From the NCBI GenBank assembly GCA_964428015.1, contig CAYRWR010000015.1:1-64000 (forward strand): a stretch of DNA of 64,000 nt. The letters are read 5' to 3'. Under the pieces are notes generated by a model. It was given only the letters and a program-made list of their open reading frames with translations. It was not told the origin of the DNA and did not search any database. This document shows, in pieces, positions 1 through 8,578 of the stretch; positions within the stretch are counted from its first letter, which is position 1; each line of letters begins with the position of its first letter. The stretch is from CAYRWR01 sp964428015. GTDB taxonomy: Bacteria > Spirochaetota > Brevinematia > Brevinematales > CAYRWR01. The position numbers were made by a program, and so were the translations under genes.

Positions 1-731
1 AGTAGGCAGCCAGCTTAAAGGCCAGGTTAATGGAAGTATATCCGGTGGTAGGTATGGTCTTGGATGCGGTAGCACCATAGACTGTCCTTAGAGCGGCAGT
101 TCCCACTTTGAATGAACCGGTATAATAGGTAGCATAAGTAGTAGAAGACCGTGTCCAGCCTGACAAAGTACTATTTCCATCGATGTTGTCGGATGCAATG
201 ATTTTACTCAAAATGACAACCGGCGGTGTAACCACCAGAGCTGTCCCGCTCACCACTATGTCATCCACATAACCGTAGTCGGCACTGGAATTACCATAGG
301 TATAGAGACGAATCTGTAAATTGGCATTGTTATTAGCCGCGGCGGGCAGGGTCACACTGAAGCTCTGGTAGGCTCCGGTATCCTGCACATCATTACGCCG
401 GCCGGCTTCGACCCAGCCAGATCCGGTATTGTACTGCACCACAGCATATTCACCGGTCTCCAGGGAATAGGCAGCCAGCTTGAAGGACAGGGTAATGCCG
501 GTATATCCGGTAGTGGGGATAGTCTTGGTGGCTGTAGCACCATAGACTGTTCTCAATGCGGCAGTTCCTACTTTGAATGATCCGGTATAATAGGTAGCAT
601 AAGTGGTAGAAGACCTTGTCCAGCCGGTAAGCGTAGTATTACCGTCGATAGAGTCACTGATAATGGTAGCGGAATATCCGCTGATTGCAAACGCCATCAA
701 AATCCCTAAAACAACAACAAACCTTTTCATG
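1..731 (-). CDS. Secreted protein with tandem beta-sandwich-like repeats (3' end off window)
   Basis: This reading frame is open from an ATG at 731 to the left edge (243 codons) and is incomplete. The start is preceded by a good ribosome site (GGAGG, 6-nt gap). It begins with a Sec-type signal peptide (MKRF, a hydrophobic stretch, then a small-residue cut near GYSA). A repeated domain follows. The motif IDGN-T-L-GW-RSSTTYATYY recurs after 155 residues, and at DNA level the repeat period is 465 bp (compare 71-80 with 536-545). The segment ending YGYVDDIVVSG resembles the end of jelly-roll or carbohydrate-binding type extracellular domains. The function is unknown; an exported adhesin or binding protein is inference. 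It is the only gene here with a sigma-54-type promoter. Confidence 0.75.
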
Positions 732-843
732 AACCCTCCAATACATATTGATTTTTTCTATTTTCTAAAACCACTTGCAATTCCCTGAAGATTTGTCAAT
801 TAGACTTTCAGGAAATTTAAATATTTAATTACACCCTACTTAA

Positions 844-858
844 GCAATAATCGTGCCA
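844..858 (-). promoter_or_regulatory. Sigma-54 (RpoN) promoter of the repeat-protein gene
   Basis: Read on the minus strand the site is TGGCACG, 4 nt, TTGC, with GG and GC separated by exactly 10 bases. This matches the -24/-12 consensus. Transcription would begin near 832, leaving a leader of about 100 nt before the ATG at 731. A search by eye for other TGGCAC/TTGC pairs in the window found none. Confidence 0.7.
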
Positions 859-955
859 AGGCAATATTTTTATGTAAGGATGTAACAAAAAATGGGGTGT
901 ACTGGTAAAATTCCGGGTGACGGTCATATGTGCGGGCCAAATTCTGGAATATTAT

Positions 956-969
956 TGTAATCGCTTACA
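956..969. promoter_or_regulatory. Palindromic operator or enhancer-like site TGTAATCGCTTACA
   Basis: This near-perfect palindrome is one mismatch from TGTAAGCGCTTACA and extends by one base on each side. It lies about 100 bp upstream of the sigma-54 promoter at 844-858, the usual position of an enhancer-binding-protein site. Its sequence also resembles LacI/CcpA (cre-type) operators, and a related site (TGTAAGCGCTTCCA) lies upstream of the CBM21-like lipoprotein at 58534-58547. Apart from this site, the sigma-54 promoter and one doubtful small ORF, I see nothing in the 732-1378 gap. Confidence 0.5.
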
Positions 970-1144
970 AAATGCCGGACGCACTTTTCTGCACTTTTTA
1001 GAAGGAAAAATGTGCGCCTTTCTCCATTTAAATAATGATTAAAGATTCGGTACGATATAACTTGAAAACATGGGAAAATCAAACAATTGTTTTTAATTGT
1101 AAAACCTTGAAATGGTTGAAGTGTTAGGAACAAAAAACTGGAGC

Positions 1145-1312
1145 CTATTTTCTTTTTAATAACATGAGAAATTTTTCATCCTGTATATAAGTAAAGCTCA
1201 GCCCTGTATTTCCGGTAGTTTGAAATATCTCTGCAACAATATCCTTGAGGGCTATTATACTATGATGATTTATTATTTTATTAGGATTTATCATTCTATA
1301 TGACAAATCCAT
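1145..1312 (-). CDS. Possible 55-aa small ORF (doubtful)
   Basis: An ATG at 1312 opens a 55-codon frame rich in Lys, Ile and Asn, ending at a TAG at 1145. No Shine-Dalgarno sequence precedes it and I do not recognise the product. It could be a gene remnant or a chance frame in an AT-rich gap. I list it because the gap is long and the composition is not obviously that of a shadow of another gene. Confidence 0.15.
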   Translation of the reverse strand: MDLSYRMINPNKIINHHSIIALKDIVAEIFQTTGNTGLSFTYIQDEKFLMLLKRK

Positions 1313-1378
1313 GGGTGGCACTCCAGGGTGGAATAAAATATAGGGCTGTGACCGGGTAGCAATATTCAGGCAGTTTTA

Positions 1379-2074
1379 TCAGGCTTTGATCTTCTTTTTT
1401 ATTTCTTCCAATATCTCGATCTGCATCTCCTGGATCTTCATCATACGGGACCACTGGTCCAGGAGCAGATGGTCTACTTTTTCATGCAGGGTGCGGATCT
1501 CGATCTCAGACTTGAGATTTACCTTATAGTCGTTTTCGGAGCGGAGGCGGTCCTTGGTCTCCTGGCGGTTCTGGCTCATCATGATAATGGGAGCCTGGAT
1601 GGCAGCCAGACAGGACAGGATGAGATTCATGAGGATAAAGGGGAAGGGGTCAAAGGGTTTGAATAGTAGAAAATAGCTGTTCAACAAAATCCATCCGAAT
1701 AAAAAGATAAAGAAAAAGATGATGAACTTCCAGCTGCCCCCGAATTGCGCGATTTTATCGGCCAGACGGTTACCGAAGGTCAGAACCTCTTTAGCGGATT
1801 CATTGGCATTGGCCGTGATGATCTCATTTTCATTGATGCTTTTTATAACGTCGGTTTCCAGTCTCTTGATCTTGCCTGTTTCTTCTATTATTAAAGTAGA
1901 AATATACAGCATCCGGTATTTATTGAAATCTTCCTGACAGATCCTGCCGGTATCGTTCCAATGAGGATTGTCTTTCCGGATCAGTTTTTCCAGTTCGTGG
2001 CGGATTCCATGTCCGGTGATCAGTTCAGCTTCCGGAAAACTCTTTCCGCAGATATCGCATTTACCATCACTCAT
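1379..2074 (-). CDS. DUF1003 family membrane protein
   Basis: A 231-residue protein. The N-terminus has two CxxC-type cysteines (CDIC) and a Cys further on, suggesting a small metal-binding module. The middle has two membrane segments around FIIFFFIFLFGWILL and FPFILMNLILSCLAAIQ. After these come the IIMMSQNRQ segment and a charged helical tail (EIEIRTLHEKVDHLL) typical of DUF1003. Function in the family is unknown. I chose the ATG at 2074 because GGAG sits 7 nt upstream; a GTG at 2086 would overlap that site. It lies 30 bp after the DUF347 gene and is probably cotranscribed. Confidence 0.8.
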   Translation of the reverse strand: MSDGKCDICGKSFPEAELITGHGIRHELEKLIRKDNPHWNDTGRICQEDFNKYRMLYISTLIIEETGKIKRLETDVIKSINENEIITANANESAKEVLTFGNRLADKIAQFGGSWKFIIFFFIFLFGWILLNSYFLLFKPFDPFPFILMNLILSCLAAIQAPIIMMSQNRQETKDRLRSENDYKVNLKSEIEIRTLHEKVDHLLLDQWSRMMKIQEMQIEILEEIKKKIKA

Positions 2075-2103
2075 GTTTTTCTCCACATTTTATCTATTGC
2101 TTT

Positions 2104-2856
2104 TTATTCCGCCATTTCCGGCTTTTGTCTTTGTCTGATTATAGAGAAAATAATCAGACCCAACAGCAGGCCGGCTGTCACCAGGGAAGCCGGTATAGTA
2201 CCCAAATCCAACCCCCCCTTGTCCACTGGTTTGGTAAGCAGATCTCCGAAAGTAGCCCCAAAAGGCCGGGTGAAGATAAAGGCTATCCAGAATAGTAGTA
2301 CTTCATTAATGCGTGTCAGATAATGCAGCGCGATAACTATCGCGATGATGGCCGCGGTAACCAGCGCACCGCCTATATAACTCAGGTTCAGGTCATCGCT
2401 CAGAAAATCTCCAAAAGCGGTACCCAGACTATTGGAAAACAGGATGGCAATCCAGTAGAAAGACTCTACTCTCAAGGACGAGATGGGATAAAAGGTGATT
2501 TTCTTCTCCCGTAGATGCCAGAGCACAAGGACTAACAGCAGACAGCCTATTAAAATGGCTGATCCCGCGGTATAACCCAGCCCCAGGGTCCTGTCCATAA
2601 AATCAGAGACTTCGGTACCGGCGGTAGTCGTACCCACGATGAGCATCCAGTAGACCGCCGCGTGATATTTTCGGGAGAGGAGCTGGATGACCAGTACCAC
2701 CACAAAGAATGCCATGGTAATAATCAGGCTGGCGGTATATCCCCAGCCCAGGGTCATGGAGAACAGGTCTCCCAGGGTCTCACCCAGAGTGGTAGCTAAA
2801 ATTTTCATGATCCAAAATAATAACGTGATCTGGGCGACTTTGTTCATTCTCTCCAT
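2104..2856 (-). CDS. DUF347 (COG4705) repeat membrane protein
   Basis: A polytopic inner-membrane protein of about 250 residues made of four copies of the DUF347 repeat. Each copy has a G-T-x-GD-hydrophobic pattern (TLGETLGDLFS, TAGTEVSDFMD, SLGTAFGDFLS, PFGATFGDLLT) followed by a transmembrane helix. The family is widespread and of unknown function, with transport sometimes suggested. Several starts are possible (2847, 2856, 2865); 2856 has a purine-rich GGGG at a usable distance. It is first in a two-gene minus-strand unit with the DUF1003 gene. Confidence 0.8.
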   Translation of the reverse strand: MERMNKVAQITLLFWIMKILATTLGETLGDLFSMTLGWGYTASLIITMAFFVVVLVIQLLSRKYHAAVYWMLIVGTTTAGTEVSDFMDRTLGLGYTAGSAILIGCLLLVLVLWHLREKKITFYPISSLRVESFYWIAILFSNSLGTAFGDFLSDDLNLSYIGGALVTAAIIAIVIALHYLTRINEVLLFWIAFIFTRPFGATFGDLLTKPVDKGGLDLGTIPASLVTAGLLLGLIIFSIIRQRQKPEMAE

Positions 2857-2992
2857 AATGCGCATCCCCTGTTTTAATATTTTAAATAACACCTTTCATT
2901 AGAGTCAAGTGAGATATGACAGGTTTTTCTATAATGCAGATAGATATCAGAAATTGCTTAGTTCCATCCCTAGTTCCATCGACCTAAGTTTT

Positions 2993-4906
2993 TTAATTTC
3001 CTGTTCGCATATTTTTATTGAGTAGATCCGATAGGTCATCCATGGAAAAAGGTTTGCACAAACTGGCTGTAAAACCATAATCTGAGGGATGAGCCATAGC
3101 CGGGTCGCTGGCATATCCACTGACCACAAACACCGGAAGAACCGGATTAGTTCTTCGAATCTCCTCCACCACGGCAGCCCCACCCTTTCCTCCAGCGATG
3201 GTCAGATCCAGAAAAACTCCGGATAACTGCTGTTGGAGCGACTGTTGATTGAATCTTTCCAATAAATCCTGTCCGTTTTCAGAGACTTCAGTTGCGTAAC
3301 CCATAGACTCCAGCATTTCCTTCAGGATATCTCTCACCACTTCTTCATCATCCATGATAAGGATGGTACCCTGTCCCTGATGACGAACTACCGGAGTAGT
3401 GTTATCAGTTGAAGGATGAGAGATAGCCGGCAGATAGAGTAAAAATTCAGTCCCCCGTCCCGGTTCAGACTCTACCTGAATGGCTCCTCCATGACGGTTG
3501 ATGATGGAATAGCAGGTGGCCAGCCCCAGCCCCTGGCCTTTGGGTTTTGTGGTAAAGAAAGGTTCAAAGATTCGCGATTGAATTTCCCTGGGAATACCCG
3601 GGCCCTGATCCTGAATAGATAACCTGACATATTCCCCGTCATTCAGATAAGGGTGGTCTTTGTGGAGGACAGTGATATTTTCAGCCTGTATGGTTATCTC
3701 TCCCCCCTGGGGCATGGCCTGTTTAGCATTGATTATAATATTATCAATGACCTGGCCTATCTGATTTTTATCCACATTACAATGCCATAGATTGGATGGT
3801 ATGCGAATGGCAGAGGATACATTGGATCCGCTCAAGGCAAAACGCGTAGTATCCTGAACAAAGGGGGAAAGTGGAATAGTCTCACGTACCGGCTCACCGC
3901 CCCGGGCAAAGGTCAATAACTGAGCAGTGAGGCCCCGGGCCCGGTCTATGGTCTTCATAGCCTTGTCCAGATAGTTTGAAATATTCTCATCCCGGGAATT
4001 TTCCCTGGCTATATTGATATAACCGAAAATCCCGCTCATCAGATTATTGAAATCATGGGCTATACCCGCGGCTAGAATCCCCAGGGAGTCCAGCTTTTGG
4101 GCCTGCAAAATCTGCTGTTCCATAATGAGGCGCTGTTCTTCCGCCTGAACACGTTCCGTTATATCCCGGTCTGAACCCCAGAAGCCGACCAGTTCTCCGC
4201 TATTGTCATATATGGGTGTGGCATTGCTTTCCAGATAGCGATATCCTCCGGCTTTGTGTTTCCAACGGTATACACGAGCAGTCCAGCCTTGTTTTTTTGA
4301 CACACTTTCCCGGAAAACCTCCTGGAGTATGGGAAGATCATCTGAATGGACCAGGTCCATTATATCCCGCCCTATAATCTCGTCGGGACGATACCCCAGA
4401 ATCTTTTCTACTGTGGGGTTGCAGTAGGTATGCAGGGCCTGCAGATCGATGGACCAGATCCACTCCTGGCTGGTCTCGATGATGGAACGGAAACGTTTTT
4501 CACTTTCTTTTAGCTCCAGCTCCGTCAATTTAAGGTCGGTAATATCCAGGGTATAACCCGCCATATAGGGAGGCCGTCCCGGCTGGATAATGGGGAATTT
4601 GGTGGTAGTAAAATAATGGCCGTTCAGCTCTTCCTGAATAGTGACCGGTATGCCTTCACGGAGTACCTTCAGGTCATCCGCGATCATGGACCGGGCCAGG
4701 TCCGGAGGAAAGAGTTCTTCCATATCCTTACCCAGTATCTCTTCCAGGGGACGGCCCAGCATCTGCTCATAATTGCGGCTGAGCTGCAGGGCTCTGATCT
4801 TCTCATCTTTGAAAAAGATATAGATGGGACTGTTTTCCAGGAAATATTTAAACATTTCTTCTATAGTGGGTTGTCCGGAAGACTGTTCCTGGGATTTGTT
4901 TTCCAT
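2993..4906 (-). CDS. Hybrid sensor histidine kinase (PAS-PAS-HisKA-HATPase-receiver)
   Basis: This 637-residue protein has no membrane segment and is probably a cytoplasmic sensor. PAS domains span about residues 20-125 and 135-255; the second ends in the GFWGSDRDIT motif. A dimerisation helix follows with the phospho-acceptor H284 (GIAHDFNNLMSG). The HATPase has an N-box near 385-397 and G-boxes DQGPGIP (433-439) and GQGLGL (457-462). A C-terminal receiver carries the acidic pair D519-D520 and the likely phospho-acceptor D567 (FLDLTIAGG). No separate response regulator is adjacent, so its output partner is unknown. The start is supported by GAGGTGACCC before the ATG. Confidence 0.92.
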   Translation of the reverse strand: MENKSQEQSSGQPTIEEMFKYFLENSPIYIFFKDEKIRALQLSRNYEQMLGRPLEEILGKDMEELFPPDLARSMIADDLKVLREGIPVTIQEELNGHYFTTTKFPIIQPGRPPYMAGYTLDITDLKLTELELKESEKRFRSIIETSQEWIWSIDLQALHTYCNPTVEKILGYRPDEIIGRDIMDLVHSDDLPILQEVFRESVSKKQGWTARVYRWKHKAGGYRYLESNATPIYDNSGELVGFWGSDRDITERVQAEEQRLIMEQQILQAQKLDSLGILAAGIAHDFNNLMSGIFGYINIARENSRDENISNYLDKAMKTIDRARGLTAQLLTFARGGEPVRETIPLSPFVQDTTRFALSGSNVSSAIRIPSNLWHCNVDKNQIGQVIDNIIINAKQAMPQGGEITIQAENITVLHKDHPYLNDGEYVRLSIQDQGPGIPREIQSRIFEPFFTTKPKGQGLGLATCYSIINRHGGAIQVESEPGRGTEFLLYLPAISHPSTDNTTPVVRHQGQGTILIMDDEEVVRDILKEMLESMGYATEVSENGQDLLERFNQQSLQQQLSGVFLDLTIAGGKGGAAVVEEIRRTNPVLPVFVVSGYASDPAMAHPSDYGFTASLCKPFSMDDLSDLLNKNMRTGN

Positions 4907-4991
4907 GGGTCACCTCACTGATTATTAGCAATTTTCAAGCTGATTTTGATATATTAAAACCATTCTAGGGGATAAGCCTTAAAATGTCAAC

Positions 4992-5825
4992 CTATTTTTC
5001 CCGGTCGAACTGGGCGCAGATCTTATTTTTATTGAGTTCATGCTTAGCCAGGGTGACCCGGAATAACTCCCGGAATACTTCCGGTAATCGGGTCTGCAGT
5101 ACTTTTGCACCCTCCTCAGTGATGCCGCCTTTGGTAGCCACCCGCTTCAGGGTCTCGGAAAAGCTCAGTTTCTTATCATAAATAAGTTTTGCGGTGCCAT
5201 AGAGAGTAGAAATAACCATGTCATTTACTTCCTGTTCACTTAAATCAATATGTTGGAGTGCCTCCCGGACAAACTCCCGGAAAATCGCGGAGATCAGCCC
5301 CGGAGCACAGCTGGTCAGATCGGTAGCTACCTCAAAATCTGTTTCTACAATATTTTTTACGGTACTGATACTACTCAGGATATCTTCCAGACTATCTCTA
5401 TCCTGTCGGGAAACTTTTTCATTATGACAGACCAAGGAAATACCCTCTCCCACCTCTGAGGTGACACTGGGGATCAGTTTGGTGACTGGTCCATCATAGA
5501 GGGTAGCCAGATTGCGGAGAGTCACACAGCCGGCTATAGATACCACATGGGTACCAGGCCTGAGACCGGGCAGGATCTCTTTCAATACCGCATTTATCTG
5601 CAGAGGTTTGACGCAAAGAAACAGCAAGTCCGCGTCCTGAGCGACTGTTATATTATCCGATGCGATTCGGATACCGGGAAAATCACGCCCGGTCTGCTCC
5701 AGTTTCTGAGGAGTTAGAGTGGATACAATCATGCGCTGGGGAGATACTGCCCCCTTACTGATAAACCCTCTTAACAGCATCCCGCCCATACTGCCCAACC
5801 CTATGATACCCACTTTCTTCTGCAT
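4992..5825 (-). CDS. Pyrroline-5-carboxylate reductase family protein
   Basis: A 277-residue Rossmann enzyme of the ProC family. The NADP-binding loop GLGSMGG is at 9-15, and a cofactor-binding LLFLCVKPL segment follows. The C-terminal helical domain carries divergent versions of the family signatures: SCAPGLISA where ProC has a GSGPAY-like motif, and TKGGITEEG for the usual SPGGTT. ProC makes proline from pyrroline-5-carboxylate with NAD(P)H. The divergence and the IPSVTSEVG segment also fit ComER-like members whose substrate is unclear. It lies 17 bp downstream of the 5843-6316 gene. Confidence 0.75.
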   Translation of the reverse strand: MQKKVGIIGLGSMGGMLLRGFISKGAVSPQRMIVSTLTPQKLEQTGRDFPGIRIASDNITVAQDADLLFLCVKPLQINAVLKEILPGLRPGTHVVSIAGCVTLRNLATLYDGPVTKLIPSVTSEVGEGISLVCHNEKVSRQDRDSLEDILSSISTVKNIVETDFEVATDLTSCAPGLISAIFREFVREALQHIDLSEQEVNDMVISTLYGTAKLIYDKKLSFSETLKRVATKGGITEEGAKVLQTRLPEVFRELFRVTLAKHELNKNKICAQFDREK

Positions 5826-5842
5826 AATATATTCCCATCAGC

Positions 5843-6316
5843 CTATTGAAATATTTTTTTATAGTCTTCGATCTTACCGGTCTTCCAGGAGAGATGCTGG
5901 CCCTGTGCCAGAAAAGACTCCGGTATAGTGATACGGACCAGGTTAGTACCGTCCTGAGACAGAGTGACATCCCCCTTTTTCACGGTAAAGACCATAAAGG
6001 ACCGGATACGGGCTTTTTCCTCCCCGGTAGTACCCGATGTCTGGTTATAAGTGATCACGTGATGCAGGGCATGACTCCCACCGAACAGTACCTTTTGTGA
6101 AATAATTATCCTGCAGTCTGTGACCCTAATGCTGCATTTCCGGAATAGGGTTGACTGGGGACGGGCGAACTGCTCCACATCCACCCCCTCTTCCTCAAAC
6201 AATACCGATTCTCCCGGCAGAGGGGGCAGTTTCTCCACAGTATCATTCCTGGACATAAACACTAAGATCAGCATCACTGCTCCAAACACCGTTAATACAA
6301 TGGCGGTAACAGACAT
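5843..6316 (-). CDS. Membrane-anchored protein of unknown function
   Basis: This 157-residue protein has one N-terminal transmembrane helix (AIVLTVFGAVMLILVFM) and no lipobox. The soluble part has a beta-rich pattern (strands around CSIRVTDCRIIISQKVLF and FMVFTVKKGDVTL) that could form a PH-like barrel, but I cannot name a family. A strong ribosome site (GGGAGG) precedes the ATG. It lies 17 bp upstream of the P5CR-like gene, so the two are likely one transcript. Confidence 0.65.
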   Translation of the reverse strand: MSVTAIVLTVFGAVMLILVFMSRNDTVEKLPPLPGESVLFEEEGVDVEQFARPQSTLFRKCSIRVTDCRIIISQKVLFGGSHALHHVITYNQTSGTTGEEKARIRSFMVFTVKKGDVTLSQDGTNLVRITIPESFLAQGQHLSWKTGKIEDYKKIFQ

Positions 6317-6347
6317 ATGTTCCTCCCGAATTCTTTTCAGAGATTAT

Positions 6348-6944
6348 TTATATTTGTTTTCTGCGGCAGACCAGCTCACCTTTTCCGATAGGGACCACCA
6401 GGCTGTCAAAACGGGGGTCGGCCAGAGCCTTTTCTATCATGGGCTTCAATGTGGGATAATGATTGATGGCATTATCCGCCACCAGCATCCCGCCTGGTAC
6501 TATTTTCGGGGCCAGAATATCCCAGCAGGGCTCATACAGCTCTTTTTCACAGTCCAGGAAGCAGAAAGCCACCTGGCTTGCATTTCCCAGGTGCACTAAG
6601 GCGTCCCCCTCCACCAGCTCCACCCATTCCGTGACCCCGGCCAGGGCAAAGGTTTCACGGGCCAGCCGGATCTTCTCCGGCAACAGCTCATGGGTCCGGA
6701 TTTTAATACCTTTTTGCCTGGCCGCCAGAGACAGCCACAGGGTAGAATATCCGGCGCTGGTGCCGATCTCCAGGTACTGTCCCTCCGGGCAGTTCGCGGC
6801 CAATAGCGTTATGAACTTTCCGGTCTCTGGGGGTATCTGACGGAGACGCTGCATCCGCTCAGTACCGTCATTACGGTCCCGGGAGTCAATCTCTTCCAGA
6901 TAGGCCATGCGGGCCTGCATGGCAGTAGTGATCTCACTGAACAT
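6348..6944 (-). CDS. O-methyltransferase (caffeoyl-CoA/family 3 type)
   Basis: A class I SAM-dependent methyltransferase of 198 residues. Motif I is LEIGTSAGYS (58-67), an acidic residue follows at the ribose position (RTHEL), and a VEGDAL segment and FLDCEKELY match the metal-binding/SAM region of O-methyltransferase family 3. The loop MLVADNAINHY replaces the usual DN-x-L-W-x-G. The substrate cannot be told. AGGAG precedes the start. It lies 22 bp after the ABC permease and may belong to that operon. Confidence 0.82.
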   Translation of the reverse strand: MFSEITTAMQARMAYLEEIDSRDRNDGTERMQRLRQIPPETGKFITLLAANCPEGQYLEIGTSAGYSTLWLSLAARQKGIKIRTHELLPEKIRLARETFALAGVTEWVELVEGDALVHLGNASQVAFCFLDCEKELYEPCWDILAPKIVPGGMLVADNAINHYPTLKPMIEKALADPRFDSLVVPIGKGELVCRRKQI

Positions 6945-6966
6945 AGGCTGCTCCTGATTTCTTTTA

Positions 6967-7758
6967 TTAACTGCCCGCGCTCTCGTAATGGCGCAGTCCC
7001 AGGCGCCATACCAGCCAGGCTACCGCGCCAAAGGCCAGGCTCACCCCAACTGTGCCGGCCAAACCCTCTCCCCAGCTGATCCTGCCCATCAGATAGCCCG
7101 CCGGATAAAAGGCGGTAAAGGCATAGGGCACCACAAAGCTGATAAAGCCCCGGATCAGGGGAGAATAGATCTTCACCGGATATTTTCCAAATTCACTGAA
7201 GGAATAAAACAGACTAAGGATGCTGCCGCTCTCCTTGAGCCAGAAAGCCAGGGAGGCGATGAGGAGCTTAATGGAGGTATAGATCAGCACCCCGAAGGGG
7301 ACGATCAGCACCATAAACACCCAGTTGTACCAGGGCATGACCAGGGGCATCCTGATAATGGAATAGACGATGAGGATGAGAGAAATCAGGATCTCGCCAA
7401 AGGCATCAAACTGGATATTTTCACTCAGCAGATGGAACAGGGGGGGCAAAGGCCGAACCAGATAACGGTCCAGGTCGCCCTGCTTGACCATGGACAGGCT
7501 GAGCTGCCACAAGTTGTCGGTCAGGAGATGGTCCAGACCCTTGGTGAACTGGGAAAACCCGTAGATAAACAGGATCTGTTCAAAGGTCCAGCCGTTGAGG
7601 GAAGGTATATTGCGGAAGATGACCGCCAGGAAAATGATCCCTCCGCTCTGTATCACAAAAAACCCCAGGGTACCCAGGACAAAATCCAGTTGATATTCCA
7701 TCAGGGTCTTCAGCTTTTGACTGACAAAGCGGGCGTAGATTCCCAGATAATAGGACAT
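6967..7758 (-). CDS. ABC-2 type transporter permease (COG3694-like)
   Basis: A 263-residue permease with six predicted membrane helices and the long cytoplasmic loop around KQGDLDRYLVRPLPPLFHLL that is typical of this family (formerly DUF990). It lies one base after the second permease gene and just downstream of its ATPase, so the three form a heteromeric exporter. The substrate is unknown; homologous systems are often annotated as antibiotic or polyketide export. The ATG has a GGGAGG ribosome site. Confidence 0.85.
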   Translation of the reverse strand: MSYYLGIYARFVSQKLKTLMEYQLDFVLGTLGFFVIQSGGIIFLAVIFRNIPSLNGWTFEQILFIYGFSQFTKGLDHLLTDNLWQLSLSMVKQGDLDRYLVRPLPPLFHLLSENIQFDAFGEILISLILIVYSIIRMPLVMPWYNWVFMVLIVPFGVLIYTSIKLLIASLAFWLKESGSILSLFYSFSEFGKYPVKIYSPLIRGFISFVVPYAFTAFYPAGYLMGRISWGEGLAGTVGVSLAFGAVAWLVWRLGLRHYESAGS

Positions 7759-7759
7759 G

Positions 7760-8578
7760 TTAGCCTCCCTGTATGGTCAGATGACGTACGGCGCGGTGCC
7801 ACATCCAGCTGCCCAGGGCAAACAGGAACACGATCCAGAACAGCTGCAGGCCCACCGAAGACCAGAAACGCGCGCTGTCCCAATGCCCGATGAGGGCCAT
7901 GGTAGGCACATAATAAGATGCCTGCTGGGGGTGAAAGGTAAAGGCCACCTGGGCCCAGTGAGGCAGAAAATCCAGAGGAAACAGACGGCCGCTCACGATC
8001 ATATTGATCCCCCCGATGATGAGATGCGTCCCCCAGGCATTAGTGGTATAGAAGGAAAGAATGCCCACGATATACCAGAAAAAAAACGACACGATCAGTC
8101 CCAATACCAGGCTGAGCAGAAAACGCAGAATATGGATCCAGTCGGGAAGATTGCCGGTGGAGACATAACGGTAGATCATAAGCCCGATCAGAATAGGCAG
8201 GCCGTAAAACAAGATCGAGGATAGCTTCCGGCCCATGGACTCAGCAAACAGCCGCAGGCGGTAGCTGAAAGGCTTGATGAGCTGGGTGGCTATCATACCG
8301 GACTTGACCTCATCTGACATGATAATATAGGCCCGCTCCGCCATCACCGCCCCCACTACCGGCATCAGGAATAAATACATGACCATATCAGGAAGCTGGA
8401 AACCCGATAAAGTGGACTGGCCCGAGCTCTTATAAACCGCGGCCCACAGATAGTAGTTTACAAAACAGAACAGAGGCCCCACAATAAGATTGAACAGAAA
8501 ATTGATCCTATAGGTCAGCTGCTGCTGGATCACCGCCCTGGTGAAATGAAGATACCCTCCCCGTCCCGCCGCGGTCAT
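7760..8578 (-). CDS. ABC-2 type transporter permease (COG4587-like)
   Basis: A 272-residue second permease of the exporter, with six hydrophobic helices and the conserved cytoplasmic segment VKSGMIATQLIKPFSYRLR. That segment matches the loop in its partner and is thought to contact the ATPase. The start codon overlaps the ATPase stop by 4 nt (ATGA at 8575-8578), showing translational coupling. Confidence 0.85.
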   Translation of the reverse strand: MTAAGRGGYLHFTRAVIQQQLTYRINFLFNLIVGPLFCFVNYYLWAAVYKSSGQSTLSGFQLPDMVMYLFLMPVVGAVMAERAYIIMSDEVKSGMIATQLIKPFSYRLRLFAESMGRKLSSILFYGLPILIGLMIYRYVSTGNLPDWIHILRFLLSLVLGLIVSFFFWYIVGILSFYTTNAWGTHLIIGGINMIVSGRLFPLDFLPHWAQVAFTFHPQQASYYVPTMALIGHWDSARFWSSVGLQLFWIVFLFALGSWMWHRAVRHLTIQGG

